A stretch of 64,000 nt of DNA from Pseudarthrobacter siccitolerans (GTDB lineage Bacteria > Actinomycetota > Actinomycetes > Actinomycetales > Micrococcaceae), in the NCBI RefSeq assembly GCF_001046895.1, contig NZ_CAQI01000028.1, forward strand, positions 1-64,000. The letters are read 5' to 3'. The position numbers and the translations under genes are program-made. Shown piece by piece: positions 9,189 to 18,716 of this stretch. The notes beneath the pieces were generated by a model, which saw only the letters and a program-made list of their open reading frames with translations, had not been told where the DNA came from and did no database searches. Position 1 is the stretch's first letter. The number at the start of each line of letters is the position of its first letter.

Positions 9189-9797
9189 TCACCCCGCGGC
9201 TAGCCGCATCCGAAGCGATTCAAGAAGCAGTTCAAGCCCGGTCTCGAAGGCCTTGTCGCTGCGTGCCCGGCCATGCCCGGAGGCTTTGACCAGCCGGGAC
9301 AGGGTGGCTGCGGATTCGGTCGGCGCCCACACGTCGTCCGGCGCAGCAAGGTCCAGGCCGGCGCCCAGCGAAAAGGAATCGATCACCGAGATGATGGTCA
9401 GCACGTCCCCGTCCGGGAAGCCGCCGGCAACCAGTGCCGAGGCCATGCGTTCGTAGGCGCTGATCACCCCGGGGTCGGTGATGGTTTTGCCAACGATGAG
9501 CGGCACCACAAACGGATGGGCCGCGTACATTTCCCGCTGCCCGCGCACAATCATCGAAACGGCCTCATCCCAGCTCACATCCTCAGGCACCTCCGGGATC
9601 GATTGGGCGCCCAGCCGCGCGCGCATCAGTTCGACGATCTCGTCCCGCCCCGAAACGTGGTTGTACAGGGATGAGGCGGTGACGCCCAGGCGGCGGGCCA
9701 GGGCATTTACGCCGAAGCCGGCCCCTTCATCCACCAGTTCGATGGCGGCATCCGCGATGCGGTCCACGGAGAGGATCGGCGTGCTGGGCCGTGGCAT
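9189..9797 (-). CDS. TetR/AcrR family transcriptional regulator
   Basis: A 202-residue TetR repressor. The N-terminal helix-turn-helix (about residues 10-55; FGVNALARRLGVTASSLYNHV) is typical, followed by an all-helical ligand domain. It is transcribed divergently from the MFS gene at 9980. The 182-bp space between them contains a perfect 8-5-8 palindrome that is the likely operator, so the protein probably represses the MFS/amidohydrolase operon and itself until an inducer binds. Confidence 0.88.
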   Translation of the reverse strand: MPRPSTPILSVDRIADAAIELVDEGAGFGVNALARRLGVTASSLYNHVSGRDEIVELMRARLGAQSIPEVPEDVSWDEAVSMIVRGQREMYAAHPFVVPLIVGKTITDPGVISAYERMASALVAGGFPDGDVLTIISVIDSFSLGAGLDLAAPDDVWAPTESAATLSRLVKASGHGRARSDKAFETGLELLLESLRMRLAAG

Positions 9798-9861
9798 GGA
9801 GCTCCCTTCGTCAGATGCCAGTCTAGGGACTCTTCCCTTTGACGCAGGTCACATGCATAAT

Positions 9862-9882
9862 AAAACGAACGCCATTCGTTTT
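9862..9882. promoter_or_regulatory. Palindromic operator for the divergent TetR regulator
   Basis: AAAACGAA-cgcca-TTCGTTTT is a perfect inverted repeat with a 5-base centre, located between the TetR gene and the divergently transcribed MFS gene. Size, symmetry and position match TetR operators. Confidence 0.75.
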
Positions 9883-9979
9883 AGCGGGAACTGCCGGACC
9901 GACAGCAGGCAGGCCAGATGCAAGGAAGCATCCGGCGGAGTCCCACAACCCGCGCCATATCTTATTCAAAGGACAACCA

Positions 9980-11248
9980 ATGACCCAGGCAGAATCCCAG
10001 CGGCTTCCGCTGACCATCAAACGTGCGGTCTCCACCTTCGGCATCGGCGTGGTGGGCTTCATGAGCGCGAACCTGGTCCCGTTCATGATCCTCGCCATCC
10101 AGGATTCGCTTGAGGTGGGAGCCACGGAGGCGGGAACGCTGATGACGGCCTGCCTCCTGGCCACCGCCCTCGCGTGCCTCGCCGTGACCCGCTTTACCGA
10201 AGGCCGCGGACGCTACCTCGTGGCCCGGCTGGGGCTGCTCTTGACGGCGGCCGGCTTCGGTCTCGCCGCCCTGGACCTTGCACCGGCCGCAGTGATCACC
10301 GGAATTATCGCCGGCGGCATCGGGGCCGGCGGCGCCGTCGCCTCCGGCGGGGCTGCATTGGCCGCACTGCGCAATCCGAACCGCGCCTCCGGCATCAGCG
10401 GACTCGCGAACCGCGCCATCGTCACCGTTGTCCTGGCCATCATTCCTGCCGTGGGCATCGGGATGGGGAGCGCCTTTGGTTTGGTGGCGGGGCTGGCCCT
10501 TGCGCTGCTGTTCACTGCCGGGTGGCTGCCCATGGCGGAGGAACGGGCGGTCCCTGAGGGTGTGCCGCACGCGTCATCAACGGACAGTACGACGACGGCC
10601 GTTGCCGCCGCGGACGCTGTCAGCACCAGGACCATCACCATCGCCGGCTTCGCCTTGCTGTCGATCTTCGCCCTTTGGGCGATAGGCGAGGACTCCCTGT
10701 GGGCGATGTCCGGAGCCATCGGCGTGGCCCAGGCCGGGATGACGGAGGAACAGTTGGGGCTGGTGCTGAGCGCGTCCACCGGCGGCGGCCTGCTCGCCGC
10801 CATCGCACTGATATTCCTCGGAACCAGGCTGGGCCGGGCCCTCCCGCTGGGCATCCTGCTGGCGCTCGGCGCAGCGTTGAAGCTGACGGCCTGCCTGACT
10901 ACCGACTCCACCACCTACCTCGTCACCATGATCGCCTGGAACACCGTGTACGCAGTCGCCTTTATGTACTTCATCGCCACCGCCGCAGCCCTGGACGCCA
11001 GCGGCCGCTGGTCCGGCCCCGTGCTGGGGGTGTACCTGGTGGGATCCAGCTTCGCACCGATGTTCGGAGCCTGGATCGGTGAGGCGTTCGGCTTCCCCGC
11101 GCTGGGCTGGGTCCTGGCCGGCTTCAGCCTGGTGCTCCTGGTTCCCGCAGTCCTGATCGCCCGGCTTTCCTCCCGGGTGGAGGCAGTGAACACCGCTAAA
11201 ACCTCCAACTCACCCGATATCGCCACCATCCGAACTGCAGGAGTATAA
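9980..11248 (+). CDS. MFS transporter
   Basis: A 422-residue major facilitator with about twelve hydrophobic segments and a hydrophilic central loop near residues 190-215. I chose the ATG at 9980, preceded by AAAGGA, because upstream in-frame sequence runs through the operator. Six bases separate it from the amidohydrolase gene, so the two are co-transcribed. The pair suggests uptake of an amide, cyclic amide or carbamate and its hydrolysis, or export of a product. The direction of transport is not evident. The divergent TetR repressor probably controls it. Confidence 0.82.
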   Translation: MTQAESQRLPLTIKRAVSTFGIGVVGFMSANLVPFMILAIQDSLEVGATEAGTLMTACLLATALACLAVTRFTEGRGRYLVARLGLLLTAAGFGLAALDLAPAAVITGIIAGGIGAGGAVASGGAALAALRNPNRASGISGLANRAIVTVVLAIIPAVGIGMGSAFGLVAGLALALLFTAGWLPMAEERAVPEGVPHASSTDSTTTAVAAADAVSTRTITIAGFALLSIFALWAIGEDSLWAMSGAIGVAQAGMTEEQLGLVLSASTGGGLLAAIALIFLGTRLGRALPLGILLALGAALKLTACLTTDSTTYLVTMIAWNTVYAVAFMYFIATAAALDASGRWSGPVLGVYLVGSSFAPMFGAWIGEAFGFPALGWVLAGFSLVLLVPAVLIARLSSRVEAVNTAKTSNSPDIATIRTAGV

Positions 11249-11253
11249 AAGCC

Positions 11254-12867
11254 ATGACCGAGCTGTACCGCAATGCCCGCGTCTTCACCGCCGACGAGTC
11301 GGCTCCCTGGGCTGAAGCGTTTGTTGTCGACGCCGGCAGGCTCACCCACGTTGGTACCAACGCCTCCGCCCACGAGGCCGCAGGCTCCACCGCGGAGGTC
11401 ATCGACCTTGGCGGCCGGCTGGTGCTGCCGGGATTCATCGACGCCCACACCCACGTGATGATGCTCGGGGAGGCGCTGGGGAAAGTAGCACTGACCGACG
11501 CGCGTTCCCTGTCCGAGATCCAGGAACGCCTCAGCGCCGCCCGGGCAGCGGACCCCGGTGTGCAGCGGATCCTCGGCAGGGGCTGGCTGTTCGATTCCCT
11601 GCCCGGTGCCCCCACCGCAGCCATGATCGATGAAGCGGTGTCAGATGTGCCCGTCTACCTCGATGCCAACGACTACCACTCATGCTGGGTGAACCGGGCC
11701 GCCTTGAAAGAACTTGGCATCGGCCGCGACACCCCGGACCCGCTCGGCGGGCGCATCGGCCGCGACAGCCAGGGCGAGCCGGACGGAATGCTGTACGAGA
11801 CTGCCGCGCAGCAGTTTGTCTGGCCGTTCCTGGGGGAGGTGACGTCGGACGCTGACCGGGATGCCGCCGTCGAACGTTCCCTCGCGGCCTATCTCGCCGC
11901 CGGGGTGACCGGTGCAGTGGATATGGCATTGGGCGAACTGGACCTGGCCGCTTTCCGGCGGGCCGCGGAACGGCGCGGCGGGAAGCTGCCACTTCGCATT
12001 GTGGCGCACTGGTTCATCCACAACACCGGCGATGAGGCGGAAAACCTGGCCCAGGTGGAACGCGCCGTGCTCCTGGCGCGGGAGGTCAACACGGAGTGGC
12101 TGCGGGTGGCCGGCATCAAGTTGGCGCTCGACGGTGTGATCGATGCCTGTACCGCGGCCATGAACCGGCCCTACGCGGACGGCTCCCAGGCCGGGCCCAT
12201 CTGGTCGCCGGAGCAGCTCGGACCCGTAGTGGCAGCAGCCGATGCTGCCGGACTGCAGGTGGCCCTGCACGCCATCGGGGACCACGCCAGCGATATTGCC
12301 CTGGACGCACTGGAACACGCGGCGGCAGTGAACGGACCGCGCCACCGCCGGCACCGGATCGAACACCTCGAATACACCTCGCCGGAAACACCCGCGCGGA
12401 TGGCCCGGCTCGGCGTGACCGCCTCCATGCAGCCCGTCCACGCCGACCCTGCCATCTACGGCAACTGGGTGGCGATGCTCGGCGACGACAGGCCGGACCG
12501 CAGCTTCGCCTGGCCCGAATATGTGGCAGCAGGAGCCCTCCTGGCGTTTTCCACCGACGCTCCCACCGCACCCTACGATGCCCTGCAGAACATGTTTGTG
12601 GCCGCCACCCGGAAGTCGGCGCTGGACCCGTCCTATCCGCCGAACAACCCGCATTTCGCCCGGCCCCTGGCCGAAGCGATCGGGCACGCCACCCGCGACG
12701 CCGCCGCTTCCGTGATGGAGGAGGACCGGAGGGGCCGCCTGGTGGCCGGCCTCGCCGCGGACTTCGCGGTACTCGACGCTGATCCGTTCGTGCACGGGGA
12801 GGAATCGCTGCTGAACGCGCGCGTGCTGCGCACCGTGGTGGCGGGCCGCACGGAGTACCTCGCCTGA
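11254..12867 (+). CDS. Amidohydrolase family protein, YtcJ-like
   Basis: A 537-residue metal-dependent hydrolase of the YtcJ/imidazolonepropionase-like amidohydrolase group. It has the metal-binding HxH in PGFIDAHTHV near residues 64-67 and later His and Asp residues (ALHAIGDHA, EHLEY, FSTDAP) in the expected order for this barrel fold. Length matches the YtcJ family (about 530-560). The natural substrate is unknown; related enzymes hydrolyse N-formyl or cyclic amide bonds. The start at 11254 has AGGAG upstream, and the gene follows the MFS gene directly. Confidence 0.85.
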   Translation: MTELYRNARVFTADESAPWAEAFVVDAGRLTHVGTNASAHEAAGSTAEVIDLGGRLVLPGFIDAHTHVMMLGEALGKVALTDARSLSEIQERLSAARAADPGVQRILGRGWLFDSLPGAPTAAMIDEAVSDVPVYLDANDYHSCWVNRAALKELGIGRDTPDPLGGRIGRDSQGEPDGMLYETAAQQFVWPFLGEVTSDADRDAAVERSLAAYLAAGVTGAVDMALGELDLAAFRRAAERRGGKLPLRIVAHWFIHNTGDEAENLAQVERAVLLAREVNTEWLRVAGIKLALDGVIDACTAAMNRPYADGSQAGPIWSPEQLGPVVAAADAAGLQVALHAIGDHASDIALDALEHAAAVNGPRHRRHRIEHLEYTSPETPARMARLGVTASMQPVHADPAIYGNWVAMLGDDRPDRSFAWPEYVAAGALLAFSTDAPTAPYDALQNMFVAATRKSALDPSYPPNNPHFARPLAEAIGHATRDAAASVMEEDRRGRLVAGLAADFAVLDADPFVHGEESLLNARVLRTVVAGRTEYLA

Positions 12868-12984
12868 CGCGGCGCTGCGCTGTTCCCGCTACTCCACCGT
12901 GAATTCGCCGGAAAGCTGCCGGGACGCCGGAACGCTTCAGCGTCCCGGCAGCGTTCCGGCGATTTGGATGCTGCGCAGGGGAGT

Positions 12985-13014
12985 GGACGACGGCGGGAAG
13001 TCCCGCCGTCGTCC
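12985..13014. terminator. CGACGGCGG-family hairpin after the amidohydrolase gene
   Basis: Perfect 14-bp arms GGACGACGGCGGGA/TCCCGCCGTCGTCC with a 2-base centre. The same core recurs in hairpins at 21190, 27504 and 37755, always behind a gene. A terminator or RNA-stabilising role is inferred. Confidence 0.6.
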
Positions 13015-13045
13015 GCGTCCGCGGGGAGTCCGGTACCCTGTTGAA

Positions 13046-13864
13046 ATGGTGCGAGGAATGGCCGAGTACGGGGCAGAAGGCATCCTGCTCGCCGGTGCGG
13101 GACGGGCCCTGCTCCTGCAGCTTGCGGATCCGGCTGTGGGCCGCGGCGTTGACGAGCACAGCACGTTCGTGGGCCGCCCGGTCAACAGGCTCAAGGGCAC
13201 CCTCACCTACGTCTACGCCATTGTGTACGGCACTGATGAACAGGTGAACGAGGTCCGCCGCAGGGTCAACCGCGCCCATGTCCCGGTCCGCAGGGACCAT
13301 GACGGAACCTCCGCGGGCTACAACGCCTATGATCCTGAACTGCAGCTCTGGGTGGTGGCCACGCTGTACGACACGGCGGTGACCATCATCGAGAAGATCT
13401 ACGGCCCGCTCGACGACGACGCGGCCGATGCCATGTATCAGGACTACGCGAGGATCGGCACGGCCCTGCAGCTTCCGCCCGCCATGTGGCCGGAGGACCG
13501 GGCGGCGTTCAGCCGCTACTGGAACGGGCGCATCGCCACGCTCCGGGCGGAGGAAGGCGGGGTGCGCGTGGGCCGCGGGCTGCTGTACCCGAAGCACACG
13601 GCGCTGTGGTACCGCGCCATCATGCCCTCCGCCAGGTTCCTCACCGCCGGGCTCCTGCCCCACCAGCTCCGCCAGGACTTCGGCCTGCCGTGGAACGAGC
13701 GCCGCGAGCGCCGTTTCAACCGCACCATGGGGTTCCTGGCCGTGGTGTACCCCAAGCTGCCCCGGAGCATCCGGCACTGGTTCAAGGACTACTGCCTGAA
13801 CAGCCTGGACGCCGACATCCGGGCAAAAAACCAGTCCGGCAAGCGTCAGGGAGTCCGTGCATAG
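13046..13864 (+). CDS. DUF2236 (oxygenase MpaB-like) family protein
   Basis: A 272-residue, mostly helical protein of the DUF2236 family, whose members include the MpaB oxygenase and the heme-containing latex-clearing protein Lcp. It is recognised from the N-terminal EGILLAGAGRALLLQLADPAVG stretch (shortened here) and the central region with conserved basic and aromatic residues. The start at ATG 13046 is chosen because sequence before it forms the hairpin repeat; ATG 13058 is an alternative. Its stop overlaps the next gene. No substrate can be assigned. Confidence 0.75.
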   Translation: MVRGMAEYGAEGILLAGAGRALLLQLADPAVGRGVDEHSTFVGRPVNRLKGTLTYVYAIVYGTDEQVNEVRRRVNRAHVPVRRDHDGTSAGYNAYDPELQLWVVATLYDTAVTIIEKIYGPLDDDAADAMYQDYARIGTALQLPPAMWPEDRAAFSRYWNGRIATLRAEEGGVRVGRGLLYPKHTALWYRAIMPSARFLTAGLLPHQLRQDFGLPWNERRERRFNRTMGFLAVVYPKLPRSIRHWFKDYCLNSLDADIRAKNQSGKRQGVRA

Positions 13865-14771
13865 TTCCACCTCAGTAGAGCAGCGGATCGACGAGCGGGC
13901 CCGCCGCTTCCTGGCACAGGGAACGGCCGGCGGTGCCAGGGCAAAGCTCACCGAATTCGTGGTCTTCGGCCTCAAGCAGGGCTGGGCCTGCATCTTCGGA
14001 GCAGCCCTCCTGGCGGTGCTGATGGCGGCGCGGCTCTGGTATCCGGACGGCGCCGGACTGGCCAGGAACGACTTCCTGACACTGGCGGCCGTGGCCATCC
14101 AGGTCCTCATGGTGGTGTTCAGGCTGGAGACCCTCCGTGAACTGCGCGTCATTATCCTGTTCCACCTGGTGGGTACCGTGATGGAACTGTTCAAGACCGA
14201 CGTCGGCTCCTGGTCCTACGAGGCGGAGGGCATCCTCCGGATCGGCGCGGTTCCGCTCTTCAGCGGATTTATGTACGCCGCGGTGGGCTCCTACATGGTC
14301 CGCGTCTACCGGCTCTTCGACCTTCGCTTCGCCAACTACCCGCGCCGCTGGATCACGACAATCGCTGCAGCGGCCATCTACGCCAACTTCTTTACCCACC
14401 ACTACATCTGGGACCTGCGCTGGGTGCTGCTGGCCGCCGTCGTGATCATTTACGGGCGGTGCGTTATGCACTTCCGCGTGTTCCGTAAGCACCACCGGAT
14501 GCCGTTGGTGATCGCCTTCCTGCTGGTGGCACTGTTCATCTGGATCGCCGAGAACATCGCCACCTGGTCCGGCGCCTGGCTGTACCCCAGCCAGATGGAG
14601 GGCTGGCATCCGGTTTCGCTGGACAAGCTGGTGTCCTGGTTCCTGCTGATGATCATCTCCGTGGTGCTGGTGGCCTGGGCCTACAAGCCCCGGCCGCCGG
14701 ACAGTGAGGCAGCCGCGGGCGACGGCGGCATCCGCCCCGGCGCCGCCGTGGAACCCTCCGTTCAGCCTTAG
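13857..14771 (+). CDS. DUF817 family integral membrane protein
   Basis: A 304-residue protein with about seven to eight hydrophobic segments and the conserved ELFKTDVGSW and YANFFTHHYIWD patches of DUF817 (the second with paired histidines). Function is unknown. It starts at a GTG that overlaps the last codons of the DUF2236 gene, so both are translated from the same message. The C-terminal 25 residues are a polar, Pro/Gly/Ala-rich tail. Confidence 0.78.
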   Translation: MHSSTSVEQRIDERARRFLAQGTAGGARAKLTEFVVFGLKQGWACIFGAALLAVLMAARLWYPDGAGLARNDFLTLAAVAIQVLMVVFRLETLRELRVIILFHLVGTVMELFKTDVGSWSYEAEGILRIGAVPLFSGFMYAAVGSYMVRVYRLFDLRFANYPRRWITTIAAAAIYANFFTHHYIWDLRWVLLAAVVIIYGRCVMHFRVFRKHHRMPLVIAFLLVALFIWIAENIATWSGAWLYPSQMEGWHPVSLDKLVSWFLLMIISVVLVAWAYKPRPPDSEAAAGDGGIRPGAAVEPSVQP

Positions 14772-14814
14772 CGGCTGCGGCGCCTGGACAGGTTGAGCCC
14801 GGGCTGCCGGCCCA

Positions 14815-16194
14815 TCAGAAGGCCGAACCGATCGAGGCCAGCGCAGGCGCTGCGGCGCCGGCGAACCGGTTGTCCGGGCGCTCCAGGCCATAGTGCTCCC
14901 GCAGCGTGGTGCCGGTGTAGCCGGTGCGGAAGAGGCCGCGCTCCTGGAGGATGGGCACCACCTGGTCCACAAACGTCTCCAGCCCGGAGGGCAGCACCGG
15001 CGGCATGATGTTGAAGCCGTCGGCCGCGCCGCCGTCGAACCATTCCTGGATGGCATCAGCCACCTGGACCGGCGTTCCCGTGAACGTGCGGTGCCCGCGG
15101 CCGCCGCCCAGGCGGCCGATCAACTGGCGGACGGTGAGCTTTTCACGCCGGGCGAGCTGGACGATCAGGGTGTAGCGGCTCTTGGCGCCCTCAATCTCGT
15201 CCTCGCTGGGCAGGTCCTGAGGCAGTTCGCGGTCCAGGGGCAGGTCCTCCGGAGCCACGCGCAGGGTCTTGGCCAGCTGGATCCGGGCGTACTCGGGCTT
15301 GATCAGCCGGTCCAGCTCCCGCTCCAGCTCCAGGGCTTCCTCCTCGGTGGCGCCGATGACGGGCACGATGCCCGGGAGGATCTTGATGGTCTCCGGGTCC
15401 CGGCCGGCAGCAGCGGTGCGGGCCTTGAGATCGCGGTAGAAATCCCGGGCGTCGGCGAGGGTCTGGTGGGCGGTGAAGACGGCGTCGGCGTACCGGGCCG
15501 CGAGGTCCTTGCCGTCCTCGGATGACCCGGCCTGGACAATCAGCGGGTGGCCCTGCGGCGAGCGGGGCACGTTGAGCGGCCCGCGGACCTTGAAGTGCTT
15601 GCCCTCGTGGTCGATGGTCCGGATCCTGTCCGCATCACCCCACACGCCCTCGGCCTTGTCCGCAACGACGGCGTCGTCCTGCCAGCTGTCCCACAGTTTC
15701 TGCGCCACCTCAATGAACTCGGCGGCACGCTCGTACCGGACAGCGTGGGCTGGCTGGTCGTCCACGCCGAAGTTCCGGGCGGCGTCGGGGCCGGCCGTGG
15801 TCACCACGTTCCAGCCCGCCCGGCCGCCGCTGACCCAGTCTACGGAGGCGAAGCGGCGGGCCAGGTTGAACGGTTCGTTGTAGGTGGTGGAGGCGGTGGC
15901 AATCAGGCCGATGTGTTCGGTGGCGCCGGCGATGGCGGTCAGCAGCACGGTGGGCTCGAGCTTTCCGGCAGGACGGCGGCCCACTTCGCCGAAGAGGACG
16001 GGGGAGTCGGCGAAGAAGATGGAGTCCAGCTTGCCGCGTTCCGCTGTACGGGCCAGTTGCTTGTAATGCTCAATATTGGTGCTGGACTGCGGGTCACTTT
16101 CCGGCAGCCGCCAGGACGCTTCGTGGTGGCCTGTGCTCATGAGGAAAGCGTTGAGGTGGAGTGTTCGGCTACTGGAGGAATTCTCGGAAGTCAT
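14815..16194 (-). CDS. LLM class flavin-dependent monooxygenase (NtaA/SnaA/DszA type)
   Basis: A 459-residue FMN-dependent oxygenase of the nitrilotriacetate/dibenzothiophene-sulfone monooxygenase group, within the family's length range (430-470). Visible landmarks are the N-terminal NAF-MSTGHH stretch, FFADSP, the SGGRAGWNVVTT segment around the FMN phosphate site, and PLIVQAGSS. Such enzymes use FMNH2 from a separate reductase to open C-N or C-S bonds. I start at ATG 16194 with AGGAG ahead of it. No flavin reductase gene is adjacent, and no substrate is implied by the neighbours. Confidence 0.85.
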   Translation of the reverse strand: MTSENSSSSRTLHLNAFLMSTGHHEASWRLPESDPQSSTNIEHYKQLARTAERGKLDSIFFADSPVLFGEVGRRPAGKLEPTVLLTAIAGATEHIGLIATASTTYNEPFNLARRFASVDWVSGGRAGWNVVTTAGPDAARNFGVDDQPAHAVRYERAAEFIEVAQKLWDSWQDDAVVADKAEGVWGDADRIRTIDHEGKHFKVRGPLNVPRSPQGHPLIVQAGSSEDGKDLAARYADAVFTAHQTLADARDFYRDLKARTAAAGRDPETIKILPGIVPVIGATEEEALELERELDRLIKPEYARIQLAKTLRVAPEDLPLDRELPQDLPSEDEIEGAKSRYTLIVQLARREKLTVRQLIGRLGGGRGHRTFTGTPVQVADAIQEWFDGGAADGFNIMPPVLPSGLETFVDQVVPILQERGLFRTGYTGTTLREHYGLERPDNRFAGAAAPALASIGSAF

Positions 16195-16479
16195 GGGGTT
16201 CTCCTGTCTGAGGCTGTGCAGTTCACGACACCTAAACATGGCGATCAAGGCCTTGGCCAGCACGCCGCAAAGAAGGCTCAATGTAGGGAAACGGCGCTAC
16301 TTATGGCGCCATCAGAAGGACAAACCGGGCAACGCTGCGCCATGCTCCGCAACGATGGTTAATGTGGCTGGCGGATGCATCGCCGTCGTCGTCACCGGGT
16401 TTTTCATTGTCCCGGGAGCGGGGCCGGGTATCTAATGAGTTCACCCGGTGCACGGGCATAGGCAGCTTCAGGGGAGTGT

Positions 16480-17667
16480 ATGGAATCTGGACACCGCCAA
16501 GGGTTGGAGTCCCTGGGGCCGGGCAGGCCGGCGGCTGAGCTTCTGAACACTGTTGCCGCGCTCGCGCTGCGGGAACCGCGGGTGGACGTTCTGTCCGCAA
16601 CTGCATCCAGAATCGGGCTTCCCGCACTGAACATGACCACCGGCGGTTTATGGCGGGTGCAGGGAATGGCCGGCGGCGAAGACGCCTCCTTGCCGCCCCG
16701 GGAATTCAGCGTAGTGGTGAAGCTCCTTCAATCACCCTTGCTCTGGAGCGGCATTGAGCGCGTGCCGGAGGAATACCGGGAAGCTTTGGCAGCGAACTAC
16801 CCGTGGCGGACGGAGGCGGAGGTCTACTCGTCCGGACTGTCGGAGGCCATGCCGGCCAACAGCCGCCTGCCGGAGCTGTTCCGCCTGGTGGAGCTCGGAC
16901 CGGACCGGGCAGCTATCTGGATGGAGGATATTGCGCCTGACGGGAACCCCGAGTGGTCGGACAAGCATTTCCGGGACGCTGCCTGGGTGCTGGGCCTTCT
17001 CGCCGGAACTCCGGAAGTGCGGCAATGCAGCGAGGCAATCCAGGACACCAGGCGCCCGGACCGGCTGAAGTACTTCCTCTCCGGCGTGGGCGACGCAGTG
17101 TTGATCCCGGCCATCAAAGGACCGGACCTTTGGGAGCATCCCGCTATCTCGGCGCATTCTGATCCAGCACTGGTGGAGGGACTGCGTTCGTTTGCCGATC
17201 AGTGCCCGCTCCTGGTGGACGAGATGATGACCCTGCCGGCACTTCCAGCCCACGGCGACGCCTGTCCGCAGAACTTCCTCATCGAAGGCGCAGACCCTGT
17301 CACCGGGCTGACAAACTTCGTGCTGGTTGACTGGGGGATGTTCGGGGAGGTCTGCGTGGGATATGACCTGGGGCAGTTGCTCGCCGGCCGGGTCAATGAC
17401 GGGACCCTGCCGGGTACTGCATTGGAACGCCTCGAGCCGATCTGCGTGGATGCCTACCTTGAGGGGCTGGGCAGGAGTGCTTCCGCCGTGTCCCGGGGCG
17501 AGGTCCGGCGCGGCCTGGCCATTTCGATGGCTGTGTTTGCCGGCCTTACCGCCGTGGTCAGTGACCGGCTTGCGGAAGGGGATTCAGCGGAGGTCCGGTC
17601 GCTGATGGCAGGAAGGCTGGACATGGCCAGGTTCCTGCTGGACCTGCTTGCGCAAACCCGGTCCTGA
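16480..17667 (+). CDS. Aminoglycoside phosphotransferase (APH)-like kinase
   Basis: A 395-residue protein of the APH/choline-kinase fold. The catalytic loop reads HGDACPQNFL (around residue 255), with the Asp and the Asn of the Brenner motif, and the metal-binding DxG equivalent is VDWGMFG. There is an N-terminal lobe with a VVKLL beta strand. Chromosomal actinobacterial members of this kind phosphorylate small metabolites or are uncharacterised; aminoglycoside resistance should not be assumed. It is monocistronic and diverges from the LLM gene. I see no clear promoter or gene in the 285-bp space between them. Confidence 0.78.
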   Translation: MESGHRQGLESLGPGRPAAELLNTVAALALREPRVDVLSATASRIGLPALNMTTGGLWRVQGMAGGEDASLPPREFSVVVKLLQSPLLWSGIERVPEEYREALAANYPWRTEAEVYSSGLSEAMPANSRLPELFRLVELGPDRAAIWMEDIAPDGNPEWSDKHFRDAAWVLGLLAGTPEVRQCSEAIQDTRRPDRLKYFLSGVGDAVLIPAIKGPDLWEHPAISAHSDPALVEGLRSFADQCPLLVDEMMTLPALPAHGDACPQNFLIEGADPVTGLTNFVLVDWGMFGEVCVGYDLGQLLAGRVNDGTLPGTALERLEPICVDAYLEGLGRSASAVSRGEVRRGLAISMAVFAGLTAVVSDRLAEGDSAEVRSLMAGRLDMARFLLDLLAQTRS

Positions 17668-17693
17668 CGTGCCGCGCGGTTCGAAAGGCGACG

Positions 17694-18575
17694 TCAGCCC
17701 GCGTGCGCCTGCGCCACTTCGGCGATCTTCTCGGTAGCCGCCCACGAGGCCAGGAGCTTGAGGTTTTCCTCGGTGGATGTGCCCGGGGTGGCAGGATAGA
17801 CGGTCAGGGAATGCCCCGGGTCCTCTTCCAGCCCCAGGACCTGGTAGTTCAGTTCGAGCAGCCCCACCACAGGGTGCTGGAAGAACTTGGTCCCGGCGTA
17901 GTGCCGGCGGACATTGTGGGCAGCCCAGCGCGCGCGGAAGTCGTCGCTGCGCATGGACAGTTCACCCACCAGTTCGGCGATGCCCTTGTCGTGCGGGTTC
18001 CGCCCGGCCTCACGGCGAAGGATGGCCACGTTGGTGTTCGCTGCCCGCTCCCAGTCGGGGTAGAAGTTGTGGGCGCGGGGGTCCAGGAAGATGAAGCGTG
18101 AATGGTTGGCCGGCCGCGCCGGACTGCGGTACATGTCCGAATACAGGGCGTACCCCAAGGTATTGGCGGCCACGATGTCCAGGCGGTTGTTTCCAATGAA
18201 AGCCGGCGCTCCCGTGATGGTGTCGAGGAGGTACTGGAGTTCCGGGCGCACGCGGGTTGGCGCGGCGCTCGCCGCACGCTTGCGGCCGGACATGTTGGCC
18301 GTCCGGGCGAGGTCGTAAAGATGATCATGTTCCGCCCGGTCCAGTTCCAGGGCGCGTGCGATCGCATCGAGGACACTGTCGGAGACTCCGGAGAGGTTGC
18401 CGCGTTCCAGCCGGGTGTAGTAATCCACGCTGACACCGGCGAGCCGGGCCACCTCTTCGCGCCGGAGTCCGGGCACGCGGCGCCGTCCGCCGTACGGCTC
18501 GATCCCCGCCTGCTCTGGGGTGATGCGCCCGCGGCGCGTGGAGAGGAACTGGCGGACCTCGGCTCGGTTATCCAT
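17694..18575 (-). CDS. XRE/MmyB family transcriptional regulator
   Basis: A 293-residue regulator. The N-terminal 75 residues are a Cro/CI-type helix-turn-helix with the RRVPGLRREEVARLAGVS signature of MmyB-like proteins. The remainder is the MmyB ligand-binding (PAS-like) domain, which binds fatty acids in studied members. It is transcribed divergently from a Bcr/CflA-like efflux gene with 141 bases between, which makes that exporter its most likely target. Confidence 0.85.
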   Translation of the reverse strand: MDNRAEVRQFLSTRRGRITPEQAGIEPYGGRRRVPGLRREEVARLAGVSVDYYTRLERGNLSGVSDSVLDAIARALELDRAEHDHLYDLARTANMSGRKRAASAAPTRVRPELQYLLDTITGAPAFIGNNRLDIVAANTLGYALYSDMYRSPARPANHSRFIFLDPRAHNFYPDWERAANTNVAILRREAGRNPHDKGIAELVGELSMRSDDFRARWAAHNVRRHYAGTKFFQHPVVGLLELNYQVLGLEEDPGHSLTVYPATPGTSTEENLKLLASWAATEKIAEVAQAHAG

Positions 18576-18716
18576 AAGGACACGTTACGACGAAGAGCCA
18601 ACCCGTAAGGAGGGTCTGCCAAAACCCGTTTCAGCAGAGCCCTCGCTGGGACTTCCGGGAGCAGGTTTGATGGGAACATCCCCCTTCCCTCATCAATCAG
18701 ATGGAGCGCTCAACCA

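Noticed and set aside
12116..14194. A 692-codon minus-strand frame over the amidohydrolase, DUF2236 and DUF817 genes
   Set aside because: Arg/Pro/Gly-rich shadow without conserved motifs, crossing three well-supported genes and a perfect hairpin.
16480..17667. Aminoglycoside resistance gene
   Set aside because: The APH fold is present, but the sequence is not close to a known resistance enzyme and it has ordinary chromosomal neighbours, so only a kinase-like call is given.
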